Shown here one piece after another: positions 1-6,944 of a stretch of 14,941 nt of DNA. The position numbers and the translations under genes are program-made. Origin of the DNA: JANYJJ01 sp038241115 (GTDB lineage: Bacteria; Pseudomonadota; Gammaproteobacteria; Burkholderiales; Burkholderiaceae_C); contig JBBRGA010000086.1 in assembly GCA_038241115.1 (NCBI GenBank), positions 1 through 14,941 of the forward strand. Reading direction: 5' to 3'. Numbering within the stretch: position 1 is the first letter of the stretch; every line of letters starts with the position of its first letter. The notes beneath the pieces were generated by a model, which saw only the letters and a program-made list of their open reading frames with translations, ran no database searches and was not told the origin of the DNA.

Positions 1-1232
1 GAAATGCCGCGCCCCTCGTCTGAAACGGTCAGTTTGGCGTGGTCAGCCTCGACCACCAAAGTGACCGACAGCGTGCTGCCGTCGGGCGTGTTTTTGATGG
101 CGTTGTGCAACAAGTTGCGTGTGAGTTCGCGCAGTGCCCACTCGAAGCTGCGCACTTCGCAGGCCACCACTTCCACCGAAAACACCAAGCGGTGGTCGGT
201 GATGAGGGGCGACAAATCAAGCGCCACGGCGCGCACTGCTTCGGCCCAGTCGACCACCGGCGTGTCGCGTTGCAGGCGCAGCTGTTCGACCTTGGCCAAG
301 GCCAGCATCTGGTTGGCCAGCTCGGTCGCGCCTTGCACCGTGTGTTCAATTTCGCGCAGCGCTTGTTGTGGCTCGACATCGCCGCGCAACGCCGACTGAA
401 CTTGTACTTTCAACACCGCCAGTGGTGTGCGCAATTGGTGTGAGGCGTCGCGCACGAAACGCTTTTGGTGAGCCAGCAAGTTGGACAAGCGCAGCATGAC
501 CTGGTTGGTGGCGGCTATGAGTGGCTGCAGTTCGCGCGGTGCCTGCGCGGACGCGATCGGCTCGAAATCGTTTTCATCCCGATTGTTCAGGTGCTCGCTG
601 AGCGCGCGCACGGGCCGCGTGGCGCGCTGCACCGACCACACCACCACCGCCGCAATCACCAGCAGCAGCAAGGCTTCGCGCCACAAGGTGCCCAGCAGGA
701 TTTGGCGTGCCAGTGTTTGCCGCAGCTCCAGTGTTTCGGCCACCTGCACCGTGGCCATGCCTTGTCCGTTCACGCCAGACACCGGTTGCAGCAACACCGC
801 CACCCGCACCGCCTCGCCGCGGTAGCTGTCGTCGTAAAAATCAACCAGTGCGGCGTACAGACCTTTGGCAGGCAGCGTGCCTCGATAGGCCGGCAGTTCG
901 GCGTAGCCCGACACCATCTCGCCCTTGAAGCCGGTCACCTTGTAGTACATGCGGCTGCGGTTGTCGGCCTCGAACGGCTCCAGCGCGGCGTACAGCAGGT
1001 TGGCGCTGACTTGCGCGGTGTCGCCCTGGCCGTTGACATCGAGCAACTCGCCAATGGACTTGGCAGACGCCAGCAGGGTGCGGTCGTAGGCGGTGTCGGC
1101 GGCGCTGAGTGCCTGGCGGTACAACACCACGGTGTTCATTGCAATGAAGGCCAACACCGGCAGCAAGATGCCCACCAGCAGCTGAGTGCGCATTGGCCAG
1201 GAGCTGAAGTTGTGAGGCACGGCGCGGATCAA
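1..1232 (-). CDS. tctE: Sensor histidine kinase TctE (partial, C-terminus cut by window edge)
   Basis: Inner-membrane sensor kinase, partner of the response regulator encoded just upstream. I translated the complement: 410 codons are open to the left edge. A first membrane helix lies at about residues 16-38, followed by a periplasmic sensor segment of the 2CSK_N type (about 40-185), a second helix (about 186-201) and a HAMP-like linker. The dimerisation/phosphoacceptor motif is RDASHQLRTPLAVLK, with His265. The N box is LTRNLLHNAIKNTP (Asn377), and the G1 box DEGRGI ends the visible part, so the rest of the ATPase domain is missing. Start: a TTG at 1232 overlaps the tctD stop by 4 nt (TTGA). 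A GTG at 1220 and an ATG at 1193 are alternatives, and none has a strong ribosome site. Overlap implies co-transcription and translational coupling with tctD. The assignment as TctE rests on context (tctD, tctCBA) as well as on domains. Confidence 0.88.
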   Translation of the reverse strand, partial: MIRAVPHNFSSWPMRTQLLVGILLPVLAFIAMNTVVLYRQALSAADTAYDRTLLASAKSIGELLDVNGQGDTAQVSANLLYAALEPFEADNRSRMYYKVTGFKGEMVSGYAELPAYRGTLPAKGLYAALVDFYDDSYRGEAVRVAVLLQPVSGVNGQGMATVQVAETLELRQTLARQILLGTLWREALLLLVIAAVVVWSVQRATRPVRALSEHLNNRDENDFEPIASAQAPRELQPLIAATNQVMLRLSNLLAHQKRFVRDASHQLRTPLAVLKVQVQSALRGDVEPQQALREIEHTVQGATELANQMLALAKVEQLRLQRDTPVVDWAEAVRAVALDLSPLITDHRLVFSVEVVACEVRSFEWALRELTRNLLHNAIKNTPDGSTLSVTLVVEADHAKLTVSDEGRGI

Positions 1233-1906
1233 GGCTGAGCTCGCAGCAAGTAGCCCAAACCGCGCAGCGTTACCAACTCGACCCCGGTGTGCGCCAAGCG
1301 CTTGCGCAAGCGGTAGGCCACCACTTCAATGGCTTCAACCTGCATCTCGGTCTGGCCGGGAAACACACACTCGAACAGGCGCTCTTTGGACACCGCACGG
1401 CCTGCCTGGGCCAACACCGCGCGCAACAGCGCAGCCTCGCGTGGTGCCAAGTCCATGGGCGCGTCGTTGAAGCACACCGCCGAGCTGGTGCTGTCTTCGC
1501 GCAGACCACAAAACGCAGGTCGGAGCGCGTCACGCTCTGAGGCCGGCAAGGCGCGCCGGGCCAAAGCGCGGACGCGGGCTTCCAGTTCGTCAAGGTCGAA
1601 CGGCTTGGGGAGGTAGTCGTCGGCCCCAGCGTTCAAACCCAAAATACGGTCGCCCACGGTGCCGCGCGCGGTGAGGATGAGCACTGGCGCGCTCAAGCCC
1701 TCGGCGCGAGCGGCGCTCAGCACTTGCAGGCCGTCCATGCCGGGCAGGCTGAGGTCGAGAACCACCACATCGGGCAGACTGGCGCGCCATCGGTCGAGCG
1801 CCCGCAAACCATCAGCACACACCAGAACCTGCATGCCGCGCCGCTCGAAGCTGCGCTGCAAAGTGGTTTGCATGGCGAGGTTGTCTTCGATGAGCAGCAG
1901 CTTCAT
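1229..1906 (-). CDS. tctD: OmpR-family response regulator TctD
   Basis: A 225-residue two-component regulator, normal length for the OmpR/PhoB class. The receiver domain (1-115) shows the acidic pair in LLIEDN (Glu7, Asp8), phosphoacceptor Asp51 in VVLDLSLPGMDG, Thr79 in LILTARG and Lys101 in LPKPFD. The C-terminal winged helix (about 148-222) includes PREAALLRAVL, the recognition helix around 192-204 (AIEVVAYRLRKRL) and the wing LRGLGYLL. It is predicted to be phosphorylated by TctE and to bind the 127-nt region between itself and tctC, activating the transporter genes. That arrangement (tctDE divergent from tctCBA) is the one known from Salmonella. The ATG at 1906 is the only good start, since the receiver domain begins at residue 2. 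The substrate sensed cannot be read from sequence. Confidence 0.93.
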   Translation of the reverse strand: MKLLLIEDNLAMQTTLQRSFERRGMQVLVCADGLRALDRWRASLPDVVVLDLSLPGMDGLQVLSAARAEGLSAPVLILTARGTVGDRILGLNAGADDYLPKPFDLDELEARVRALARRALPASERDALRPAFCGLREDSTSSAVCFNDAPMDLAPREAALLRAVLAQAGRAVSKERLFECVFPGQTEMQVEAIEVVAYRLRKRLAHTGVELVTLRGLGYLLRAQP

Positions 1907-2033
1907 GGCGCGCCACCGTAACCGAAGGCTGCACGCACACAGCAGCTAGCGGTTTCCCTAGTGCGCCGGACAGCCGAATGACAGCTTGGCGCGCCACCAT
2001 ATGCGCTTCGTTATTCATCTTCAGGAGACTTCC
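1907..2033. promoter_or_regulatory. Divergent control region between tctD and tctC
   Basis: These 127 nt separate two divergently transcribed units and must hold both promoters and probably the TctD operators. I see no convincing -35/-10 pair on either strand. The visible structure is a 12-nt direct repeat, TGGCGCGCCACC, at 1906-1917 and 1987-1998 (its core GGCGCGCC is palindromic), and a CTAG-N8-CTAG motif around 1947-1962. A good ribosome site (AGGAGA, 2023-2028) serves tctC. Operator function is inferred only from position and repetition. Confidence 0.5.
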
Positions 2034-3005
2034 ATGCGCCGCGATACCTTCTTGAAATCTTTGGCCGCCTCGGTTGCCGCTTCGTTGGCTGCCGGTGTGT
2101 TGCCCAGCACCGTGTTCGCTGCCGGTGCCAATTTAAAAATGATGATTCCGGCCAACCCCGGCGGCGGTTGGGACACCACCGGCCGCGCCCTGGGCAAGGC
2201 CATGCAAGAGGCCGGTGCGGCTTCGGTGAGCTACGACAACAAAGGCGGCGCGGCCGGTGCCATCGGCTTGGCGCAATTTGTCAACGGCAGCAAAGCCGAT
2301 GCCAACGCGGTGATGGTGATGGGTGCCGTGATGCTGGGCGGCATCATCACCGGCAAGCCGCCGGTGAGTCTGAGCCAGGCCACGCCGATTGCGCGCCTCA
2401 CCAGTGAATACAACGCCTTTGTGTTGCCTGCCAATTCGCCTTTCAAAACCATGAAAGACGTGGTCGAGCAAATGAAAAAAGACCCCGGCAGCGTGAAGTG
2501 GGGCGGCGGCTCGCGCGGCTCCACCGAGCACATCGCGGCGGCCATGATCGCGCGTGAAGTGGGCGTTGACCCATCAAAGATCAACTACGTGGCCTTTCGC
2601 GGCGGTGGAGAGGCCACTGCCGCCATCCTGGGCGGCAATGTGACGATTGGCGGCAGCGGCTACAGCGAGTTTGCCGAGTACATCAACGCCGGCAAGATGA
2701 AGGCGATTGCGGTCACCTCTGACAAGCGTCTCAAGGGCGTGGACGTGCCCACACTGAAAGAGATGGGCATTGACGTGGTGATCGGCAACTGGCGCGGCGT
2801 GTATGCCGCCGCTGGCATCACGCCGGAGCAGCGCAAGGCCTTGGTCGACTTGATGGTGGCGGCCACCAAAACCAAATCGTGGGCCGAGTCGCTCGAGAAA
2901 AACAACTGGACGCCCGCACTGATGACGGGCCCGGCGTTTGAAAAGTTCGTCGACGACGAATTTGCCAGTCTTCGCGCCGTGATGGTCAAGTCGGGAATGA
3001 TCTGA
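2034..3005 (+). CDS. tctC: Tripartite tricarboxylate transporter periplasmic binding protein TctC (Bug family)
   Basis: A 323-residue extracytoplasmic solute receptor that delivers a carboxylate to the TctA/TctB membrane complex. The start at 2034 is chosen over an in-frame ATG at 1986 because AGGAGA sits 5 nt upstream and the signal peptide then begins at once. Residues 1-29 form a signal peptide (MRRDTFLKSL, then an Ala-rich core, probable cleavage VFA|AG). Family features are IPANPGGGWDTTGR (38-51), the ligand-loop region WGGGSRGSTEH (156-166), FRGGGEA (188-194) and the C-terminal EFxxLRAVMVKSGMI pattern. It is first of a tightly packed operon, with tctB beginning 1 nt after its stop. Many Burkholderiales carry dozens of orphan Bug proteins, but this one has its membrane partners next to it. 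Citrate or another di/tricarboxylate is the likely ligand class; the exact one is unknown. Confidence 0.93.
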   Translation: MRRDTFLKSLAASVAASLAAGVLPSTVFAAGANLKMMIPANPGGGWDTTGRALGKAMQEAGAASVSYDNKGGAAGAIGLAQFVNGSKADANAVMVMGAVMLGGIITGKPPVSLSQATPIARLTSEYNAFVLPANSPFKTMKDVVEQMKKDPGSVKWGGGSRGSTEHIAAAMIAREVGVDPSKINYVAFRGGGEATAAILGGNVTIGGSGYSEFAEYINAGKMKAIAVTSDKRLKGVDVPTLKEMGIDVVIGNWRGVYAAAGITPEQRKALVDLMVAATKTKSWAESLEKNNWTPALMTGPAFEKFVDDEFASLRAVMVKSGMI

Positions 3006-3006
3006 C

Positions 3007-3501
3007 ATGTCCAGGCCGCAGCTGCTCATTGGGGCCGGCAGTTTGGTGGGCGGATTGGCGCTGGCGGTGGGCGCCTTGCAAATCAGCTCAGACGCGGGTT
3101 ACGCCGGCGTAGGCCCCAATTTTTTGCCTTGGGTGGTTGCGCTGGGCTTGATGGTGTGCGGTGTCTTGATGGTGCGCGAGGCACGCAGCGGCGGCTTTCG
3201 CAACATGGAAGAACCCACCGGTGCCGCCACCGGTCATTGGTGGGGCTTTTTGTGGGTCAGCGCGGCGCTTTTGTTGAACGCCGCGCTCATCACCACCATC
3301 GGTTTCATTGCGAGTTGCACCCTGTGTTTTGTGCTGGCGGTGCGCGGCTACAAGTCGGCCGAGGGCCGGCTGGACATGAGCGCGCGCGCTTTGCTGGTCG
3401 ATGCAGCCATCGGATTTTCGATTGCCGCTCCGGTGTTCTGGATGTTTACCAAGCTGCTGGCCATCAACTTGCCCGGCCTCACTTCAACGGGCTGGATCTG
3501 A
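3007..3501 (+). CDS. tctB: TTT transporter small membrane subunit TctB
   Basis: A 164-residue integral membrane protein matching the TctB small-subunit pattern in size, position and hydropathy. Hydrophobic segments lie at about 5-25, 38-57, 79-113 (probably two helices) and 127-150. The segment GYAGVGPNFLPWVVALGLM, after the first helix, resembles the G-P-x-FFP-type loop common in this family. It binds TctA in the inner membrane and is needed for transport; its own chemistry is not established. The ATG lies 1 nt after the tctC stop, so translation is probably coupled. TctB proteins are poorly conserved, so the assignment leans on its place between tctC and tctA. Confidence 0.88.
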   Translation: MSRPQLLIGAGSLVGGLALAVGALQISSDAGYAGVGPNFLPWVVALGLMVCGVLMVREARSGGFRNMEEPTGAATGHWWGFLWVSAALLLNAALITTIGFIASCTLCFVLAVRGYKSAEGRLDMSARALLVDAAIGFSIAAPVFWMFTKLLAINLPGLTSTGWI

Positions 3502-3516
3502 CATGCTGGACGCATC

Positions 3517-5016
3517 ATGATGGAGACGTGGAACAACCTGATGCAGGGTTTCATGACGGCGGGCACGCCGATCAACCTGCTGTGGGCTTTGGTGGGCTGC
3601 ACCATAGGCACGGCCATCGGCGTGTTGCCCGGCATCGGCCCGGCCACGGCAGTGGCAATGTTGCTGCCCATCACGATGAAGGTGGAGCCGACCGCGTCGA
3701 TGATCTTTTTTGCGGGCATCTATTACGGCGCCATGTACGGCGGCTCGACCACCTCCATCTTGTTGAACACGCCGGGCGAGTCGGCGTCCATGGTCACCGC
3801 CATGGAAGGCAACCGCATGGCCAAAAACGGGCGCGCGGGCGCGGCCCTGGCCACGGCCGCCATCGGCAGTTTTGTGGCCGGCACCATCGCCACGGTGTTG
3901 GTGACTTTCTTCGCGCCGGTGGTGGCCACTTACGCGGTGCGTTTGGGCCCGCCCGAGTACTTCATGCTGATGGTGTTGGCCTTCACCACCGTGAGCGCAG
4001 TGCTGGGCAAAAGTGCGTTGCGCGGCATGACGGCGCTGCTCATCGGCTTGACCATGGGCCTGGTAGGCATCGACCAAATCACGGGCCAGGCACGCTACAC
4101 CGGCGGGGTGCCAGAGTTGATGGACGGCCTGGAAGTGGTGCTGATTGCGGTGGGTTTGTTTGCGGTGGGCGAAGCGCTGTACATGGTTCTGTACGAGGGG
4201 AAAACCGTCGAGACGCAAAACAAACTCAGCAAAGTTCACATGACGCGCGCCGAGTGGTCGCGGTCGTGGCCGGCGTGGTTGCGGGCCACGGCCATCGGTT
4301 TCCCGTTTGGCACCATCCCGGCCGGTGGCAGCGAGATTCCTACATTCTTGAGCTACGCCGCCGAGAAAAAGTTGTCCAAGAATGCCGACGAATTTGGAAC
4401 CATTGGCGCGATCGAAGGCGTGGCCGGCCCCGAGGCGGCCAACAACGCAGCGGTCACGGCCACCTTGATTCCACTGCTCACGCTGGGCATACCCACTTCC
4501 AACACCACCGCCATTTTGTTGGGGGCGTTTCAAAACTACGGCATCCAACCGGGCCCTCAGCTGTTTGAAAAAAATTCGGCCTTGGTGTGGGCCCTGATCG
4601 CGTCGCTCTACATCGGCAATGTGATGCTGTTGATACTGAATTTGCCGTTGGTCGGGCTGTGGGTGAAGTTGCTGAAAATCCCCAAGAGCTACCTGTATTC
4701 GGGCATCTTGATCTTTGCCACCGTTGGCGTTTACGGCATGCGCCAATCGGCCTTCGACCTGGTGCTTTTGTACGCGATCGGCCTGCTGGGCGTGATGATG
4801 CGGCGCTACGACTTTCCAACTGCACCGGTGGTTGTGGGCATGATCCTGGGGCCGCTGGCCGAGGCGCAAATGCGCAACGCGCTGTCCATCGGCGAGGGCA
4901 AGTGGAGCGTGTTCATCGAGCGGCCGATGTCACTGACCTTGCTGCTCATTGTTCTGGCGGTGCTGGTGATCCCGCGTTTGCTGGCGCGGCGCAAGGTTTC
5001 GACGGCCGCGGCTTGA
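3517..5016 (+). CDS. tctA: TTT transporter large membrane subunit TctA
   Basis: A 499-residue polytopic inner-membrane protein with about 11-12 hydrophobic segments, the usual TctA length. It forms the transport pathway for the carboxylate delivered by TctC, driven by an ion gradient. Conserved stretches visible are GVLPGIGPATAVAMLLP (35-51) and YYGAMYGGSTTSILLNTPGE (69-88), the family's glycine/proline-rich signature. A second, similar half follows with GFPFGTIPAGGSEIPTFLSY and LGIPTSNTTAILLGAF, consistent with an internal repeat. It starts 15 nt after tctB. Two consecutive ATG codons (3517, 3520) leave a 1-residue uncertainty. It is the last gene of the operon, converging on hemH. Confidence 0.95.
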   Translation: MMETWNNLMQGFMTAGTPINLLWALVGCTIGTAIGVLPGIGPATAVAMLLPITMKVEPTASMIFFAGIYYGAMYGGSTTSILLNTPGESASMVTAMEGNRMAKNGRAGAALATAAIGSFVAGTIATVLVTFFAPVVATYAVRLGPPEYFMLMVLAFTTVSAVLGKSALRGMTALLIGLTMGLVGIDQITGQARYTGGVPELMDGLEVVLIAVGLFAVGEALYMVLYEGKTVETQNKLSKVHMTRAEWSRSWPAWLRATAIGFPFGTIPAGGSEIPTFLSYAAEKKLSKNADEFGTIGAIEGVAGPEAANNAAVTATLIPLLTLGIPTSNTTAILLGAFQNYGIQPGPQLFEKNSALVWALIASLYIGNVMLLILNLPLVGLWVKLLKIPKSYLYSGILIFATVGVYGMRQSAFDLVLLYAIGLLGVMMRRYDFPTAPVVVGMILGPLAEAQMRNALSIGEGKWSVFIERPMSLTLLLIVLAVLVIPRLLARRKVSTAAA

Positions 5017-5026
5017 AGAGCCATAA

Positions 5027-5042
5027 CAGGCAGAACAGCCTG
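5027..5042. terminator. Weak hairpin between convergent tctA and hemH
   Basis: CAGGC at 5027-5031 pairs with GCCTG at 5038-5042 (6-nt loop). A second CAGGC at 5051-5055 could pair with the same GCCTG instead. It lies in the 40-nt gap where two genes converge, where a bidirectional terminator is expected. The stem is short and no T-tract follows on either strand, so intrinsic termination here is doubtful. Confidence 0.25.
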
Positions 5043-5056
5043 AGCCGCAACAGGCG

Positions 5057-6148
5057 TTAGTTGGTCGCCCCAGCTGCCTTGGCGCGCTCACCTTGCGCAG
5101 CCAAGGCTTGTGTGTCCGCCGGCGCCTGCGTCGGCCAGCCTTGCAGGTGGTTGATGGAAATGCCTGCCAACGCGGCAATCCATTCGTGCATGTCGTTCAA
5201 GCAGGCAATTTGGTGAAACTCCTTGCCGCCCGCATGCAAGAAGGCTTCGCGCGCTTCCATGTTGATTTCTTCCAGCGTTTCCAGGTTGTCCGATGTAAAG
5301 CCGGGGCACATCACATCGACGCGCTGCGTACCTTTTTGAGCCATGGATATGAGCGTCGGCTCGGTGTAAGGCTGTAGCCACTCGGCCTTGCCCAAGCGAC
5401 TTTGGAAAGTGACCACCACGAAGTCTTCGGCCACACCCAAGCGCTGGCGCATCAGGCGCGCGGTTTTCAAGCATTCGCAGTGATACGGGTCGCCCAGACC
5501 CAAAGTGCGTTTGGGCACGCCGTGAAAACTGAGCACCAATTTTTCGGGCTTGCCGTTGGCGGTCCAGTGGTCGGTCACACGCTTGCACAGGGCGTTGATG
5601 TAGCCGGGGTCGTCGTGGTAGTGGTTGATAAAGCGCAGCTCGGGCACGTTGCGGGTGCGCTGTGCCCAGCTGCAAACCGCGTCGATGATGCTGGCGGTGG
5701 TCGTGCCTGAGTACTGTGGGTACAGCGGCAAGATCAGCACCCGCGTGGCGCCGCCCGCTTTGACTTCGTCGAGCACCTGGTTCATGGCGGGTGTGCCGTA
5801 GCGCATCGCCATGCGCACCGTCACGTGATGCCCGCGTTCGCCCAGGTAGCCTGCCAACAGCTGCGCTTGCTTTTTGCTCCACACCATCAACGGAGAGCCT
5901 TCGGGCGACCAAATGCTGGCATATTTTTTGGCCGACTTGGCCGGACGCACTCGAAGAATGACGCCGTGCAAGATCAACAGCCAGAGCAGGCGCGGCACTT
6001 CCACGACGCGGGCGTCACCTAAAAACTCAGCCAAAAAACGGCGAAGTGCTGCCGGTGTGGGCGCGTCCGGTGTGCCGAGGTTGCACAGAATGATGGCGGT
6101 GCTGCTGGGGCTGCCGTGACGGTAGGGAGGTTCAATCGCGAAAGACAT
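5057..6148 (-). CDS. hemH: Ferrochelatase (protoheme ferro-lyase)
   Basis: A 363-residue enzyme that inserts Fe(II) into protoporphyrin IX, the last step of protoheme synthesis; cytosolic or membrane-associated. Family motifs are clear: AIILCNLGTPDAP near the N-terminus, LPLYPQYSGTT (140-150), LSFHGVP with the catalytic/metal-binding His209, FQSRLGKAEWLQP (248-260), and CPGFTSDNLETLEEI (281-295), where Glu290 matches the second conserved active-site acid. Length is normal for the proteobacterial enzyme. There is no C-terminal cysteine cluster of the [2Fe-2S] type. The start ATG at 6148 is the only one ahead of the conserved N-terminal motif, though its ribosome site is weak. It lies 59 nt downstream of the receiver-domain gene on the same strand and may share its transcript, with no evident functional link. 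Confidence 0.97.
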   Translation of the reverse strand: MSFAIEPPYRHGSPSSTAIILCNLGTPDAPTPAALRRFLAEFLGDARVVEVPRLLWLLILHGVILRVRPAKSAKKYASIWSPEGSPLMVWSKKQAQLLAGYLGERGHHVTVRMAMRYGTPAMNQVLDEVKAGGATRVLILPLYPQYSGTTTASIIDAVCSWAQRTRNVPELRFINHYHDDPGYINALCKRVTDHWTANGKPEKLVLSFHGVPKRTLGLGDPYHCECLKTARLMRQRLGVAEDFVVVTFQSRLGKAEWLQPYTEPTLISMAQKGTQRVDVMCPGFTSDNLETLEEINMEAREAFLHAGGKEFHQIACLNDMHEWIAALAGISINHLQGWPTQAPADTQALAAQGERAKAAGATN

Positions 6149-6207
6149 GAAAACCGAGGGCTAAGGGTTGATGAAGTGGGTGAGTGGCCGCAGCCGAGCG
6201 CCGCCGC

Positions 6208-6762
6208 TCAAGCGCCGCGCCCAGAGCTTTGTTCGCCGTTGTTCTGTGCGCCATTGGTAACGGTAACGGTATCGGCGTTGCCATTGACGTTGGCATTGCC
6301 GTTGAAGTCGACGCTCATACCGCCGTCGTGAGCACGGCTCAGTGTGGCGGACGCCTCGTTGACGGCGTACGGCAGCAGGTCGAGCAGCACCTGACGAATG
6401 TCAATCGGCTTGGGCCAAAAACCGTTGAAACCGGTGGCCATGGCTTTGGCAATGTCCTCGTCGAGCGCGTCTGCCGAACACATGAAAGCGGGGGTCAGCT
6501 TCGAGCCGAGCTGATTGCGCAGCAACGCCAAAAGTTCGTGGCCACTCATGTCGGGCAAGTTGGCGTCGAGCACCAAAACGTCCGGTGTCCAGTGAGTGAT
6601 CAAGGCCAAAGCCTCGGCTGCGTCTTCGGCAACCTGCAGTTCGACACCGCCGCGCTGCGCCAACATCGCGCCGAAGAGCATGGCGTTGACGCGGTTGTCT
6701 TCCACGTACAGCAAACGCAGCGGTGCGGTGAACTCATCGGCAAGTGGCAGCGGCTGCGTCAT
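6208..6762 (-). CDS. Stand-alone receiver (REC) domain response regulator with Asn/Gly-rich tail
   Basis: A 184-residue protein counted from the ATG at 6762; an in-frame TTG at 6804 would add 14 residues but has no better ribosome site. The receiver domain (about 15-132) has the acidic pair in LLYVEDN (Glu21, Asp22), phosphoacceptor Asp66 in VLVLDANLPDMSG, Ser96 in the switch position (FMCSAD) and Lys118 in FWPKPID, so it should accept phosphate. There is no DNA-binding or enzymatic output domain. The last 45 or so residues are low-complexity, with a segment rich in Asn, Gly and Ala (FNGNANVNGNADTVTV). Such single-domain regulators act by protein contact or as phosphate relays. The sequence resembles receivers attached to hybrid kinases. 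It sits between the cyclase-FHA gene (182 nt upstream) and hemH. No cognate kinase is visible in the window. Confidence 0.82.
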   Translation of the reverse strand: MTQPLPLADEFTAPLRLLYVEDNRVNAMLFGAMLAQRGGVELQVAEDAAEALALITHWTPDVLVLDANLPDMSGHELLALLRNQLGSKLTPAFMCSADALDEDIAKAMATGFNGFWPKPIDIRQVLLDLLPYAVNEASATLSRAHDGGMSVDFNGNANVNGNADTVTVTNGAQNNGEQSSGRGA

Positions 6763-6944
6763 GGCTTGGCTAGGTGGGTTAGAGCGTACAAATTTGTGCC
6801 GCAAGGAACCCGCACAGCGGCGCGTTCAGAGTTGCCTTGCAATGTAATTGACAAAGCGCGGCGGTTGGTCGGAGGTGTCTTGCACAAGGCAGTTCGGCGC
6901 CGTCTGAAGCGGACAAACGGCGTGCTTTCAAACCACCTTCAAAG

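Noticed and set aside
465..1238. Open frame of 257 codons on the + strand
   Set aside because: It is antisense to tctE, whose frame gives clear kinase motifs. The product is dominated by His, Gln and Arg, as expected from a shadow frame in GC-rich DNA.
1987..2005. Sigma-54-like TGGC...TGC motif before tctC
   Set aside because: The GG and GC pairs are not at the required spacing, and the match depends on the repeated GGCGCGCC element.
3129..4568. Long open frame (479 codons) on the + strand
   Set aside because: It is an out-of-frame reading of tctB and tctA, with His/Gly/Arg-rich low-complexity product and no motifs.
3484..4869. Long open frame (461 codons) on the - strand
   Set aside because: It is antisense to tctA and rich in His/Gln/Arg with no recognisable domain; the + strand frame is an unmistakable TctA.
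6894..6925. Inverted repeat CGCCGT/ACGGCG after the cyclase-FHA gene, considered as a terminator
   Set aside because: It has only 6 bp, a loop of about 13 nt and no T-tract, so termination between the cyclase and receiver genes is not supported.
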